This document shows positions 8,212 to 15,804 of a DNA stretch of 40,838 nt, one piece after another (the stretch's first letter is position 1; every line of letters starts with the position of its first letter). Position numbers and translations under genes: made by a program. Source of the stretch: Firmicutes bacterium CAG:24053_14 (GTDB lineage Bacteria; Bacillota; Clostridia; Oscillospirales; Oscillospiraceae). The stretch lies in NCBI GenBank assembly GCA_001916715.1, contig MNSZ01000048.1:1-40838 (forward strand), given 5' to 3'. Under the pieces are notes generated by a model, which worked only from the letters and a program-made list of their open reading frames with translations, was not told the origin of the DNA and ran no database searches.

Positions 8212-10247
8212 AGAATTTTATCGTTGCAAAAAGCGCCGGTTTCTGCTTCGGTGTCAGCCGCTCGGTGGAAATGGCGCAGAAGCTTCTTGAAAGCGGCAGC
8301 GCGTATTCGCTCGGCCAGCTTATACACAATGACGATGTTGTGCGCCGGTTTGAAGGCCGGGGACTTAAGGTCATAAATTCACCCGACGAGCTTCCTGCCG
8401 GAGCGAGGGTCATGATACGCTCGCACGGTGTGTCGAAGGCAGTGTACGCTCAGCTCGAGAAGCGCGGCGCCGACATAACGGACGCAACGTGTCCGAAGGT
8501 AAAGCGCATACATGAGCTTGTCCGCAAGGCACAGGAGGACGGAAGATTTGTAGTCATTATCGGGATGCACGATCACCCCGAGGTCGAGGCGGTAAAGGGT
8601 TGGTGCGGCGACTGCGTGATATGCGAAAATGCCGCCGAATTGGATGAGTGGTACGGAAAATTCGGCAAATTGTTGACTAAACCGATAACGATGGTAGTCC
8701 AAACTACCCAAACTCGTAGTAATTTTACCGAATGTGCAAGTTTCTTAAAAAAAAGATGTACAAATCTTCAAATCTTTGATACAATATGTGGTGCAACATC
8801 CATGCGTCAGGAAGAAGCCGCAAAATTGGCGGCAGAGTGCGATGCAATGGTCGTTATAGGCGGAAAACACAGCGCGAACAGCGTCCACCTTTCGGTGATA
8901 TGCAGCGAGGTTTGCCCGAACGTTCAGTTTATCGAAAATGCCGGTGAGTTGGATACGGACAGGCTCAAAAGCGCCGACACCGTCGGGATCACGGCAGGAG
9001 CGTCCACGCCTGCGTGGATAATTAAGGAGGTAAGTAACACGATGAGCGAAGAAATCAAAACTGATGCAATCCCGGCAGAAGAGAAGGAGATGTCCTTCGA
9101 CGAAATGCTGGAGGAATCCATCAAGACTATATATAATGGAGATAAGGTAACCGGCTATGTCGTTGCTATTACCGGCACTGAAGTCAGTGTCGATATCGGC
9201 ACCAAGTATTCTGGCTTCATTCCCACCACCGAGTTTACCGATGACGGCATCAAGGTCGAAGACGCTGTCAAGGTCGGCGATACCATCGAAGCAGTTGTTG
9301 TCCGCGTTAACGATGTTGAAGGCACCGTTATGCTCTCCAAGAAGCGTCTTGATGCCGCAAAGAGCTGGACAATGGTCGAAGAAGCAGTCGAGAGCGGCGA
9401 GTTCCTCGAAGGCACCGTTACCGAGATCAACAAGGGCGGCGTAGTCGTCAACGTCAAGGGCGTTCGCGTATTCGTTCCCGCATCCCAGTCCGGCCTGCCC
9501 AAGGAGGCTGACATGAACCAGCTGCTCAAGCAGAAGGTCCGCGTTAAGATCACCGAGGTCAACCGCAGCCGCAAGCGCGTTGTCGGTTCCATCCGTGCCG
9601 TCGCTCAGAAAGAGCGCCGCGAGAAGGCAGAGGCCATCTGGAACGAGATGGAGGTCGGCAATAAGTATCACGGTGTTGTCAAGTCCATGACCAGCTATGG
9701 TGCGTTCGTTGATATCGGCGGTATCGACGGTATGGTTCACGTCTCCGAGATGAGTTGGAGCCGTATCAAGAATCCTGCCGAAGTATTCAATATCGGCGAC
9801 GAGGTCGATGTCTACGTCATCAGCTTCGACAAGGAGAAGAAAAAGATATCTCTCGGCTATAAGGATCCCAACGAGAACCCTTGGGTCAAGTTCACCACCA
9901 AATACAATGTCGGCGATACCGCCGAGGTCAAGATCGTAAAGCTCATGACCTTCGGTGCATTTGCAGAAGTCCTGCCCGGCGTTGACGGCCTTATCCACAT
10001 TTCTCAGATCGCAAACCGCCGCATCGGCAAGCCCGAAGAGGTTCTCTCCGTCGGTGACGTTGTCGAGGCAAAGATCACCGCTATCGACACCGAGAATCAC
10101 AAGATCTCTCTGTCCATCCGCGCACTTGCAGAGCCTGCAGCAGCAGAAGTTGAAGAAGCTCCTGAGGTTGAGGACAATGGCGAGGACGCACTTGTCTACG
10201 AAGTATCCACCAATGGCGAAGCCAAGGGCGAGATAGTCGAAGAGTAA
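8208..10247 (+). CDS. ispH-rpsA: Bifunctional HMBPP reductase / ribosomal protein S1 (IspH-S1 fusion)
   Basis: A 679-residue fusion. Residues 1-276 are IspH, the last MEP-pathway enzyme, reducing HMBPP to IPP and DMAPP with a 4Fe-4S cluster. The three cluster cysteines are C13 (AGFCFGV), C95 (DATCPKV) and C194 (DTICGAT); H40, H73, H123 and E125 match the substrate-binding residues. Residues 279-679 are S1 with four S1/OB domains (about 305-380, 390-460, 480-550, 560-635), including GVVKSMTSYGAFVDIGGIDG and HISQIANRRIGKPEEVLSVG. The fusion is known in Clostridia. Codon choice changes sharply at the junction: the S1 part favours the ATC, AAG and CGT codons of highly expressed genes. A strong internal ribosome binding site precedes residue 279. 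Confidence 0.95.
   Translation: MKNFIVAKSAGFCFGVSRSVEMAQKLLESGSAYSLGQLIHNDDVVRRFEGRGLKVINSPDELPAGARVMIRSHGVSKAVYAQLEKRGADITDATCPKVKRIHELVRKAQEDGRFVVIIGMHDHPEVEAVKGWCGDCVICENAAELDEWYGKFGKLLTKPITMVVQTTQTRSNFTECASFLKKRCTNLQIFDTICGATSMRQEEAAKLAAECDAMVVIGGKHSANSVHLSVICSEVCPNVQFIENAGELDTDRLKSADTVGITAGASTPAWIIKEVSNTMSEEIKTDAIPAEEKEMSFDEMLEESIKTIYNGDKVTGYVVAITGTEVSVDIGTKYSGFIPTTEFTDDGIKVEDAVKVGDTIEAVVVRVNDVEGTVMLSKKRLDAAKSWTMVEEAVESGEFLEGTVTEINKGGVVVNVKGVRVFVPASQSGLPKEADMNQLLKQKVRVKITEVNRSRKRVVGSIRAVAQKERREKAEAIWNEMEVGNKYHGVVKSMTSYGAFVDIGGIDGMVHVSEMSWSRIKNPAEVFNIGDEVDVYVISFDKEKKKISLGYKDPNENPWVKFTTKYNVGDTAEVKIVKLMTFGAFAEVLPGVDGLIHISQIANRRIGKPEEVLSVGDVVEAKITAIDTENHKISLSIRALAEPAAAEVEEAPEVEDNGEDALVYEVSTNGEAKGEIVEE
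8777..8785 (+). promoter_or_regulatory. Possible extended -10 promoter inside ispH
   Basis: TGATACAAT (TGn plus TACAAT) lies in an AT-rich patch of ispH about 257 bases before the internal S1 start. No convincing -35 box is visible, and the bases also encode the conserved DTIC motif, so this is a weak candidate only. Confidence 0.25.
9024..9044 (+). promoter_or_regulatory. Internal ribosome binding site and ATG for separate S1 synthesis
   Basis: AAGGAGGT (9024-9031), a perfect match to the anti-Shine-Dalgarno, stands 10 bases before ATG 9042, which is in frame and encodes residue 279 (MSEEIKTDAIPAEEKEM), exactly the normal N-terminus of a stand-alone S1. Translation from here would give a 401-residue S1 without IspH. 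Confidence 0.7.
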
Positions 10248-10268
10248 TACAGTTTTACAGTCTGTAAT

Positions 10269-10298
10269 AGCCTGCTGCATCTGCGGCAGGCTGTTTTT
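10269..10298 (+). terminator. Rho-independent terminator after rpsA
   Basis: Stem AGCCTGCTGC / GCGGCAGGCT (10 base pairs with one G-T pair), loop ATCT, followed by GTTTTTA. It is 21 bases after the stop of the ispH-rpsA fusion and closes the cmk operon. Confidence 0.88.
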
Positions 10299-10330
10299 AT
10301 TGATTTATCAAGGAAAACTCGTTAATTTCC

Positions 10331-10359
10331 TTGCAAAAATTCAACAATTTGTGTATAAT
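10331..10359 (+). promoter_or_regulatory. SigA-type promoter for carD-ispD-ispF
   Basis: TTGCAA (10331-10336) and a consensus TATAAT (10354-10359) are spaced 17 bases apart in AT-rich DNA between a terminator and carD. Start of transcription is expected near 10366, about 36 bases before the TTG start codon. Confidence 0.82.
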
Positions 10360-10401
10360 TATATTAAAATATAATAAAAAAGAGTCTAAGGAGGAGTAGT
10401 C

Positions 10402-10884
10402 TTGTTCAAGATTGGTGATTACATTACACATCCGATGCACGGCGCAGGCGTTATTGAGAGTATTGTGACGAAAAAAATTAACGGCTCGCAGCGGGATTAC
10501 TATGTCCTTAAGCTCCCGGTCGGTGATATGGTCGTTATGGTGCCTGTCTCCGGCTGCGAGGATATCGGCGTGCGCTCGATAATATCACGCAGCGAGGCCG
10601 AAAAACTGTTCAGCGCTTTTTCTGAAATCGAGATTTCCATGACTCAGAATTGGAATAAGCGCTATCGAGAAAATATGGATAAGATAAAAAGCGGCAATCT
10701 TTTAGATGTTGCGTCTGTTGTCAAAGGGCTTATGTGCCGCGACAGCGAGCGAGGACTTTCTACCAGTGAGCGTAAAATGCTGCATTCGGCAAAACAGATA
10801 CTCATATCCGAGCTTGTAATTGCAACAGATATGGACTATGACGGAGTGGAGAAAAGATTGTGCGCTGCACTAAAAGAGGGGTAA
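10402..10884 (+). CDS. carD: CarD/CdnL family RNA polymerase-binding regulator
   Basis: A 160-residue protein. The N-terminal CarD_CdnL_TRCF domain (about 1-65) has FKIGDYITHPMHGAGVIESI and DYYVLKLPVGDMVVMVPVSG, the Tudor-like part that binds the RNA polymerase beta subunit. The helical C-terminal part (about 75-155) is expected to touch DNA at the promoter bubble. The start is TTG at 10402, supported by AAGGAGG (10388-10394) 7 bases upstream. carD directly ahead of ispD-ispF is a frequent arrangement in several phyla. The stop overlaps the ispD start by one base, so translation is coupled. Confidence 0.93.
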   Translation: MFKIGDYITHPMHGAGVIESIVTKKINGSQRDYYVLKLPVGDMVVMVPVSGCEDIGVRSIISRSEAEKLFSAFSEIEISMTQNWNKRYRENMDKIKSGNLLDVASVVKGLMCRDSERGLSTSERKMLHSAKQILISELVIATDMDYDGVEKRLCAALKEG

Positions 10885-11618
10885 TGAGTGTGTCGTTTAT
10901 AAATAAACTGTTCAAATCAAAATCTAATGATGACTTTTGCACAGCGGTCGTTCTTGCGGCCGGGAATTCGCAGCGCATGGGGAAGGATAAGATACTTATG
11001 CCGCTCGGCGGAGCGCCCGTCATTGCGCACACGCTAAAGGCACTGCAAAGCGCCGAATGCATCGATGAGATCGTCGTTGTTACAAAATATGAAAGACTCC
11101 AGGAGCTTGCGGATATATGCCATGACCACGGCATAAGCAAGGCAAGCAAGGTCGTTGTCGGCGGCAAGACAAGGCTTGAATCATCACTCATCGGCGTAAG
11201 TAATGCCGATGAAAGAGCAAAATACACTGCTATACACGACGGAGCAAGGCCGTTTGTTACAAACAGCCTTATTGAGCGCGTTGTTCACTCTGCTCATCAG
11301 CATGGGGCATCAGCGCCTGCCGTGTCCGCAACCGACACCGTGCGTATCCTCAACGTAAAGGGTGCTGTAGTCGAAACGCCGTCACGTGATCTCGTTGCGC
11401 TTATGCAGACGCCGCAGGTGTTCCTGACAGAGATGATAAAGGCGGCCTTGACGCGTGCGCAGCAGAAGGGCACTAAACTTACCGATGACTGTTCAGCGGT
11501 CGAAGCAATGGGATACAAGGTCACGGTTGTTGCCGGTAGTCCTGATAATATAAAGCTCACGACTGCTCGCGACCTGTATATTGCCGAGGGTATCCTCGCC
11601 GAAAGGAGCGGCAAATGA
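10884..11618 (+). CDS. ispD: 2-C-methyl-D-erythritol 4-phosphate cytidylyltransferase
   Basis: A 244-residue enzyme of the MEP isoprenoid pathway, transferring CMP from CTP to methylerythritol phosphate. The nucleotide-binding motif VVLAAGNSQRMGKDKILMPL (about 22-41) is diagnostic, with IHDGARPFV near residue 116, the VSATDTVR segment and the AVEAMGYKVTVVAGSPDNIK ending. ATG 10884 is used: it overlaps the carD stop (TAATG) and has agaggggt just upstream. In-frame TTG 10860 lies inside carD and is unlikely. The N-terminal extension of about 18 residues (MSVSFINKLFKSKSNDDF) is longer than in most homologues. It overlaps ispF by 4 bases. Confidence 0.95.
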   Translation: MSVSFINKLFKSKSNDDFCTAVVLAAGNSQRMGKDKILMPLGGAPVIAHTLKALQSAECIDEIVVVTKYERLQELADICHDHGISKASKVVVGGKTRLESSLIGVSNADERAKYTAIHDGARPFVTNSLIERVVHSAHQHGASAPAVSATDTVRILNVKGAVVETPSRDLVALMQTPQVFLTEMIKAALTRAQQKGTKLTDDCSAVEAMGYKVTVVAGSPDNIKLTTARDLYIAEGILAERSGK

Positions 11619-12085
11619 TGCGTATCGGACACGGCTATGATGTGCATAAGCTTGTCGAGGGGCGGAAGCTGATTCTTGGCGGCGTTGAAATACCGTATGA
11701 TAAAGGCTTGCTCGGCCATTCCGACGCCGACGTTTTGACGCATGCGCTCATGGATGCACTGCTCGGTGCTGCTGCGCTCGGCGATATTGGCGGACTTTTT
11801 CCGGATAATGACGATTCCTACCTCGGTGCAGACAGCATTGAACTGCTGAAAACTGTTGTTCGATTGCTGTGCGATAAGGGCTACGGTATAGTAAATGCCG
11901 ACTGCACGGTCATTGCTCAGCGACCGAAGCTCAAGGCATATATCGAGAGCATGCGTAAGGTGCTGGCCTCGGCCATGGGCGTTGAGCTTGACGCCGTCAG
12001 CGTGAAAGCAACCACCGAGGAGCACCTCGGCTTCACAGGCGAGGGACTCGGCATTGCCGCGCACGCAGTTGTACTAATAAATTGA
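11615..12085 (+). CDS. ispF: 2-C-methyl-D-erythritol 2,4-cyclodiphosphate synthase
   Basis: A 156-residue trimeric enzyme that cyclises the MEP-pathway diphosphate with loss of CMP. The metal-binding DVH (D9, H11 in MRIGHGYDVHKL) and the second metal histidine in LGHSDADVLTHALMDALLGA are present, as are FPDNDDSYLGADS and VSVKATTEEHLGFTGEGLGI near the C-terminus. Length is normal. The start overlaps ispD by ATGA; ATG 11618 is an alternative one codon later. A strong terminator follows 2 bases after the stop, so carD-ispD-ispF is a closed three-gene operon. Confidence 0.97.
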   Translation: MMRIGHGYDVHKLVEGRKLILGGVEIPYDKGLLGHSDADVLTHALMDALLGAAALGDIGGLFPDNDDSYLGADSIELLKTVVRLLCDKGYGIVNADCTVIAQRPKLKAYIESMRKVLASAMGVELDAVSVKATTEEHLGFTGEGLGIAAHAVVLIN

Positions 12086-12087
12086 TC

Positions 12088-12123
12088 TTATCAGGCAGCT
12101 TTTCCGGCTGCCTGATAATTTTA
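12088..12123 (+). terminator. Rho-independent terminator after ispF
   Basis: A perfect 12-base-pair stem (TTATCAGGCAGC / GCTGCCTGATAA) with a 7-base loop TTTTCCG is followed by TTTTAA. The A-T ends make it potentially able to act in both directions, but no convergent gene exists. Confidence 0.88.
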
Positions 12124-12174
12124 ACCGTCAAGCCCCACGGCGCATAAGATGTAGCAAAAAAGAAGGGGTCAATT

Positions 12175-12426
12175 ATGCGCTATGTATTTATGTGCCGGTC
12201 GCTGACGTATGCCCAGTCTGCGGCTCGGGTGCTTGAAAAAAACGCGATATCGGCATCCGTCAAAAAGGCTCCGACAGGGCTTAGCGGCAGCGGATGCAGC
12301 TACAGTGTCAGCGTTTCATATATTAAAGGAACTGCGGCGGCAGGCGTTCTGCGCCGCGAGGGACTTTTGCAGGGCAAGGTGTTCCTGCGGCATGACGACG
12401 GAAGCCATACCGAGGTGATCCTATGA
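12175..12426 (+). CDS. DUF3343 (Se/S carrier-like) small protein
   Basis: An 83-residue protein of the DUF3343 family, described as a putative selenium/sulfur carrier. The pattern YVFMCRSLTYAQSAARVLEK, then a lone conserved cysteine in GLSGSGCSYSV (near residue 40), and a C-terminal GKVFLRHDDGSHTEVI fits. C7 (FMCRS) is a second cysteine. The ribosome binding site aagaagggg precedes ATG 12175. The stop overlaps the next gene, a cysteine desulfurase-like enzyme, by 4 bases, which supports a joint role in sulfur or selenium transfer. In other genomes these two occur with selD and yedF; neither is in this window. Confidence 0.8.
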   Translation: MRYVFMCRSLTYAQSAARVLEKNAISASVKKAPTGLSGSGCSYSVSVSYIKGTAAAGVLRREGLLQGKVFLRHDDGSHTEVIL

Positions 12427-13544
12427 TCTATCTCGACTCCGCGGCGACAAGCTTTTTAAAGCCGCCGGGTGTCAAGGCGGCTATGATGCAAGCTATGAAC
12501 ACCATGTCAAGCCCCGGCAGAGGAGCGTACAACGCGGCAATGCTCGCTGCGGATAAGGTCTATGAATGCAGGGAACTTGCGTGTAGACTGTTTAATTTCG
12601 ATAAACCGGAGCGTGTCGTTTTCACGCTGAACGCAACTCATGCACTGAATATTGCAATAAAATCGCTTGCACGGCGAGAAACCCGAGTCGTGATATCCGG
12701 ATATGAGCACAATTCCGTTACCCGGCCGCTGCACGATATAAATGCCGATGTGTCTGTTGCTGCCGGCGAGCTTTTTGATCCGGACAGCGTCTTGGCAGCA
12801 TTTGAAGAAAAAATTCCGGGTGCTGATCTTGTCGTTTGCAACCATGTCTCAAATGTTTTCGGTTTTATTCAGCCTGTGTATGAGATATCGGAGATGTGCA
12901 GCCGCTTCGGTGTGCCGCTTGTTATCGACGCTTCGCAGTCGGCCGGAATCGAAGATCTGGATGCGGAGAGACTTAATGCCGACTTCATAGCAATGCCGGG
13001 ACACAAGGGCCTACTCGGTCCGCAGGGAACCGGCATACTCCTGTGTAAAACACTGCCGGCTCCGCTTATGAGCGGCGGAACGGGGTCTGAAAGTATCATT
13101 CAGAGCATGCCGGACTATCTGCCCGACAGAGCCGAGGCCGGAACGCACAACGTCGTCGGAATATCCGGACTGTGCGAGGGGATAAAATACGTTCTCGGCA
13201 AAGGCGTGAATAAAATCGGCAGCTATGAAGCTGAGCTTTGCGGCACTGCGGCAGAACGACTGAGCCGTGCTCCGTCGCTTGAAGTGTTCCGCGGAAAAGC
13301 AGGAGTTCAGGCCGGGGTGCTGTCGTTTAGGCACACTTCAATTGACTGTGAGAACTTTTGTGAAAAACTCGGCTCACGCGGAATTGCTGCCAGATGCGGC
13401 CTGCACTGCGCGCCGCTTGCACACAATACTGCGGGAACCGACAAAACCGGCACTGTGCGCATCAGCTTTTCGCCGTTTACGCAGCGCCGCCAGGTAATTC
13501 ATGCCTGCACCGTCATAGAAAAGATAGCAAACGGAGAAATTTAA
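12423..13544 (+). CDS. Class V aminotransferase / cysteine desulfurase family protein (EF2568 type)
   Basis: A 373-residue PLP enzyme. The start MIYLDSAATSFLKPPGVKAA, the PLP-phosphate region TLNATHALNIAIKSL, the DASQSAG aspartate motif and AMPGHKGLLGPQGTGILL with the Schiff-base lysine (near residue 198) are all present. RCGLHCAPLAHNTAGT near 322-337 carries the cysteine expected to accept sulfur or selenium. It resembles the EF2568 subgroup that neighbours DUF3343 genes more than the housekeeping IscS or SufS. No scaffold protein (IscU/SufU) is adjacent, so housekeeping Fe-S assembly is less likely. The true substrate is uncertain. Confidence 0.85.
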   Translation: MIYLDSAATSFLKPPGVKAAMMQAMNTMSSPGRGAYNAAMLAADKVYECRELACRLFNFDKPERVVFTLNATHALNIAIKSLARRETRVVISGYEHNSVTRPLHDINADVSVAAGELFDPDSVLAAFEEKIPGADLVVCNHVSNVFGFIQPVYEISEMCSRFGVPLVIDASQSAGIEDLDAERLNADFIAMPGHKGLLGPQGTGILLCKTLPAPLMSGGTGSESIIQSMPDYLPDRAEAGTHNVVGISGLCEGIKYVLGKGVNKIGSYEAELCGTAAERLSRAPSLEVFRGKAGVQAGVLSFRHTSIDCENFCEKLGSRGIAARCGLHCAPLAHNTAGTDKTGTVRISFSPFTQRRQVIHACTVIEKIANGEI

Positions 13545-13555
13545 TTAATATTTAA

Positions 13556-13584
13556 TTGCCTTTTGGACGTATATATTATATAAT
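13556..13584 (+). promoter_or_regulatory. SigA-type promoter for the cdaA operon
   Basis: TTGCCT (13556-13561) and a consensus TATAAT (13579-13584) with 17-base spacing lie in very AT-rich DNA just after the desulfurase stop. Transcription should begin near 13591. Confidence 0.75.
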
Positions 13585-13608
13585 ATAGTAATTAAAAATA
13601 TAGCAAAG

Positions 13609-13632
13609 TGCGGACTGCGCCCGCAGTCCGCA
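13609..13632 (+). promoter_or_regulatory. GC-rich hairpin in the cdaA leader
   Basis: TGCGGACTGCG and CGCAGTCCGCA form a perfect 11-base inverted repeat separated by 2 bases (about 10 pairs with a 4-base loop). It lies between the promoter and the cdaA start and has no T-run after it, so a terminator is unlikely. It may stabilise the mRNA or control its translation. Confidence 0.5.
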
Positions 13633-13655
13633 GATAAATACGATTGGGGATTATA

Positions 13656-14549
13656 ATGCAGGACTTTTCGAGTTACTTTTTGAGAATGCTCAATTACCTC
13701 TCGACAATAAGTTTTTGGGATGTCATCGACATCCTTATCGTCGCTTATTTGTTTTATAAGGTCATAGATCTCGTACGCAAGACAAGCTCATATAACCTCG
13801 CAAAGGGAATACTTCTGCTGCTTATCTTCCTTTGGCTGTCGGGACCGTCGGTGTTCAATCTGACGATGATTAACTTTATCCTGCGCAAAGCGGTCGAGAT
13901 AGGGCTTATAGCTTTGGTTATCATATTCCAGCCCGAACTCAGAAAACTGCTTTCAAGAATGGGCAGTAAGGACTTTTACGGCATCTTTTCGCAAAAAACT
14001 CAGATAACGAGCAAGGCCGAATCCGCCATAACGCAGACGGTTCTGGCCTGCGAGCAGATGTCAAAAACGAAAACCGGCGCGCTTATCATCTTCGAGCGCA
14101 ACATGAAGCTCAGTGATATAATGACAACCGGCACGATCATAAATGCTGATATAACCGCCGAGCTTTTGAAAAACATATTTTATCCTAAGGCTCCGCTGCA
14201 TGACGGTGCGCTTATTATCCGCAACTTTCGTATAGCGGCCGCAGGCTGTGTGCTTCCGCTTACGGCCAAGACTAACCTGAGCAAGGATCTTGGCATGCGC
14301 CACCGCGCGGGAATCGGCGCAAGCGAGATTTCCGACGCAATAACCGTCATCGTTTCTGAAGAAACCGGCGGCATATCTGTTGCCATTGATGGTATGCTCA
14401 AGCGCAACCTCTCCGTTGCCATGCTCGAACAGATCCTGCGTAAAGAACTCGTGGTTGAAGAAACAAAGAAGAGTACCGCAGCTGAAGTTTTTTCTCGTTT
14501 TTTTGATAAGCATAAGGTGAACAAAGATGGAACAGAAAAAAAGAACTAA
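13656..14549 (+). CDS. cdaA: Diadenylate cyclase CdaA (membrane-bound)
   Basis: A 297-residue enzyme making cyclic di-AMP from two ATP. Three N-terminal membrane segments (about 20-40, 49-68 and 72-92) precede the DisA_N domain. The catalytic motifs are DGA (183-185, in APLHDGALIIRN) and RHR (215-217, in LGMRHRAGIGASEISDAITV), followed by SEETGGISVAIDG. ATG 13656 is chosen with gggga just upstream; TTG 13644 is in frame but has no ribosome binding site. The 3' end overlaps cdaR by 23 bases, the usual cdaA-cdaR pairing; glmM, often third in this operon, is not here. Confidence 0.96.
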   Translation: MQDFSSYFLRMLNYLSTISFWDVIDILIVAYLFYKVIDLVRKTSSYNLAKGILLLLIFLWLSGPSVFNLTMINFILRKAVEIGLIALVIIFQPELRKLLSRMGSKDFYGIFSQKTQITSKAESAITQTVLACEQMSKTKTGALIIFERNMKLSDIMTTGTIINADITAELLKNIFYPKAPLHDGALIIRNFRIAAAGCVLPLTAKTNLSKDLGMRHRAGIGASEISDAITVIVSEETGGISVAIDGMLKRNLSVAMLEQILRKELVVEETKKSTAAEVFSRFFDKHKVNKDGTEKKN

Positions 14550-15786
14550 GAAAATATACGACAGCAAGGTATTCTGGATGATCATTTCGCTGCTGTGTTC
14601 ACTTATGATGTGGGCATATGTTACCAGCCAGGATACGACCGATAAGAATCTGACATTCACGGGGATTCCTGTAGAATTTCAGGGGCAGGAAGAACTGCTG
14701 AGCGAGAGGAATCTGTCAATAACTGATGTCAGTGCGGACTCAGTCAGCATCGTTGTTAAAGGAAACCGCAGCACTATATCTAAGCTCAAAGCCTCGGATA
14801 TTAAGGCTGTTATCGACGTAAGCAGCATAACCGCGCCGAATAATATGACATGGACATACAAGCTCGTTTTTCCGAACTATGTCAATGAAAACGAGATAAG
14901 CGTTGTGCGCAAAAACCCAGATACTATCAATTTCACCGTTATTAAAAACGGCAGCAAAACGGTCGATATTAAGGGCAGCTTTGGAGGGACCATTGCCGAG
15001 GGCTGCGTAGCCGAGGAATTTGTTTTTGATCCCAAAACACTCACGATTGACGGGCCGGAGGAGATAATAAACAAGATAGACCATGTATGGGTCGAGTTCG
15101 GCAAGAATCAGACCATTGACTCTGCCTATGTTGAGGAAGCGGAGTTCACGCTGCGCGATAAGAACGATAACATTATCCCGAAGGATGGTCTGCGTTTCTC
15201 GGAAGAGACCGTCACGGCGACCCAGCCGATACTCAAAACCAAAGAGCTGCCGCTCAACGTGCGGTTTATATCCGGCGGGGGTATAACCGAAAGCGACTGT
15301 GATGTCACGATCGACCCGAGCAGCATAAAGGTTGCCGGAGATTCGAGAATTATTGACGATATGGAAAGCATCGAGATCGGAACGATCGACCTTTCCTCGT
15401 TCAGCAGCGGATATGAGCACACGTTCGCGATTGAGCTTCCCGACGGTGTCCAGAACCTGACCGGCGTTTCAGATGCAAAGGTGACCGTGGAGGTAAACGG
15501 ATCGCACACTAAGACATTTACAACGTCTAACATCGCATGTAAGGGCGTTTCCAACGGTTATCATGCAACTATCGATACCAAGGAGATCGAAGTTACGCTC
15601 CGTGCGCTGAGCCAGGATGCGCTTAACAGAGTAAAGCCGGAGGATATCACCGTCGTTGCCGATTTGTCCGATTACGGCTCGACGACCGGACAGATAATAG
15701 TCAATGCTAAGGTCTCAGTTGCCGGGCATGATAACGTCGGCGCTGTGGGCGATGTGAGAGTGACGGTCACTATATACAAGGATTAA
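14527..15786 (+). CDS. cdaR: CdaR (YbbR-domain) regulator of diadenylate cyclase
   Basis: A 419-residue protein with one N-terminal membrane anchor (about 13-32, VFWMIISLLCSLMMWAYVTS) and an extracellular part built of repeated YbbR domains, recognisable by recurring TIDGPEEIINKIDHVWVEF, VAGDSRIIDDMESIEIGTID and PxxVTVxVxV elements. About four YbbR repeats fit the length. In Bacillus, Listeria and Staphylococcus CdaR binds CdaA at the membrane and tunes cyclic di-AMP synthesis. Overlap with cdaA ensures joint translation. The C-terminus lacks the long disordered tail found in some homologues. Confidence 0.92.
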   Translation: MEQKKRTKKIYDSKVFWMIISLLCSLMMWAYVTSQDTTDKNLTFTGIPVEFQGQEELLSERNLSITDVSADSVSIVVKGNRSTISKLKASDIKAVIDVSSITAPNNMTWTYKLVFPNYVNENEISVVRKNPDTINFTVIKNGSKTVDIKGSFGGTIAEGCVAEEFVFDPKTLTIDGPEEIINKIDHVWVEFGKNQTIDSAYVEEAEFTLRDKNDNIIPKDGLRFSEETVTATQPILKTKELPLNVRFISGGGITESDCDVTIDPSSIKVAGDSRIIDDMESIEIGTIDLSSFSSGYEHTFAIELPDGVQNLTGVSDAKVTVEVNGSHTKTFTTSNIACKGVSNGYHATIDTKEIEVTLRALSQDALNRVKPEDITVVADLSDYGSTTGQIIVNAKVSVAGHDNVGAVGDVRVTVTIYKD

Positions 15787-15804
15787 GACTGGAGGTCTTT
15801 ACTA

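Noticed and set aside
6612..8327. A 571-codon open frame on the minus strand across the flavoprotein pseudogene and cmk.
   Set aside because: It is opposite genes with strong family matches, has low-complexity S/R-rich content, no ribosome binding site and no recognisable domain; it arises from codon bias.
8745..10280. A 511-codon minus-strand frame opposite ispH-rpsA.
   Set aside because: Its composition mirrors the S1 repeats on the other strand (D-, L- and G-rich) and it resembles no family; a shadow of a highly expressed gene.
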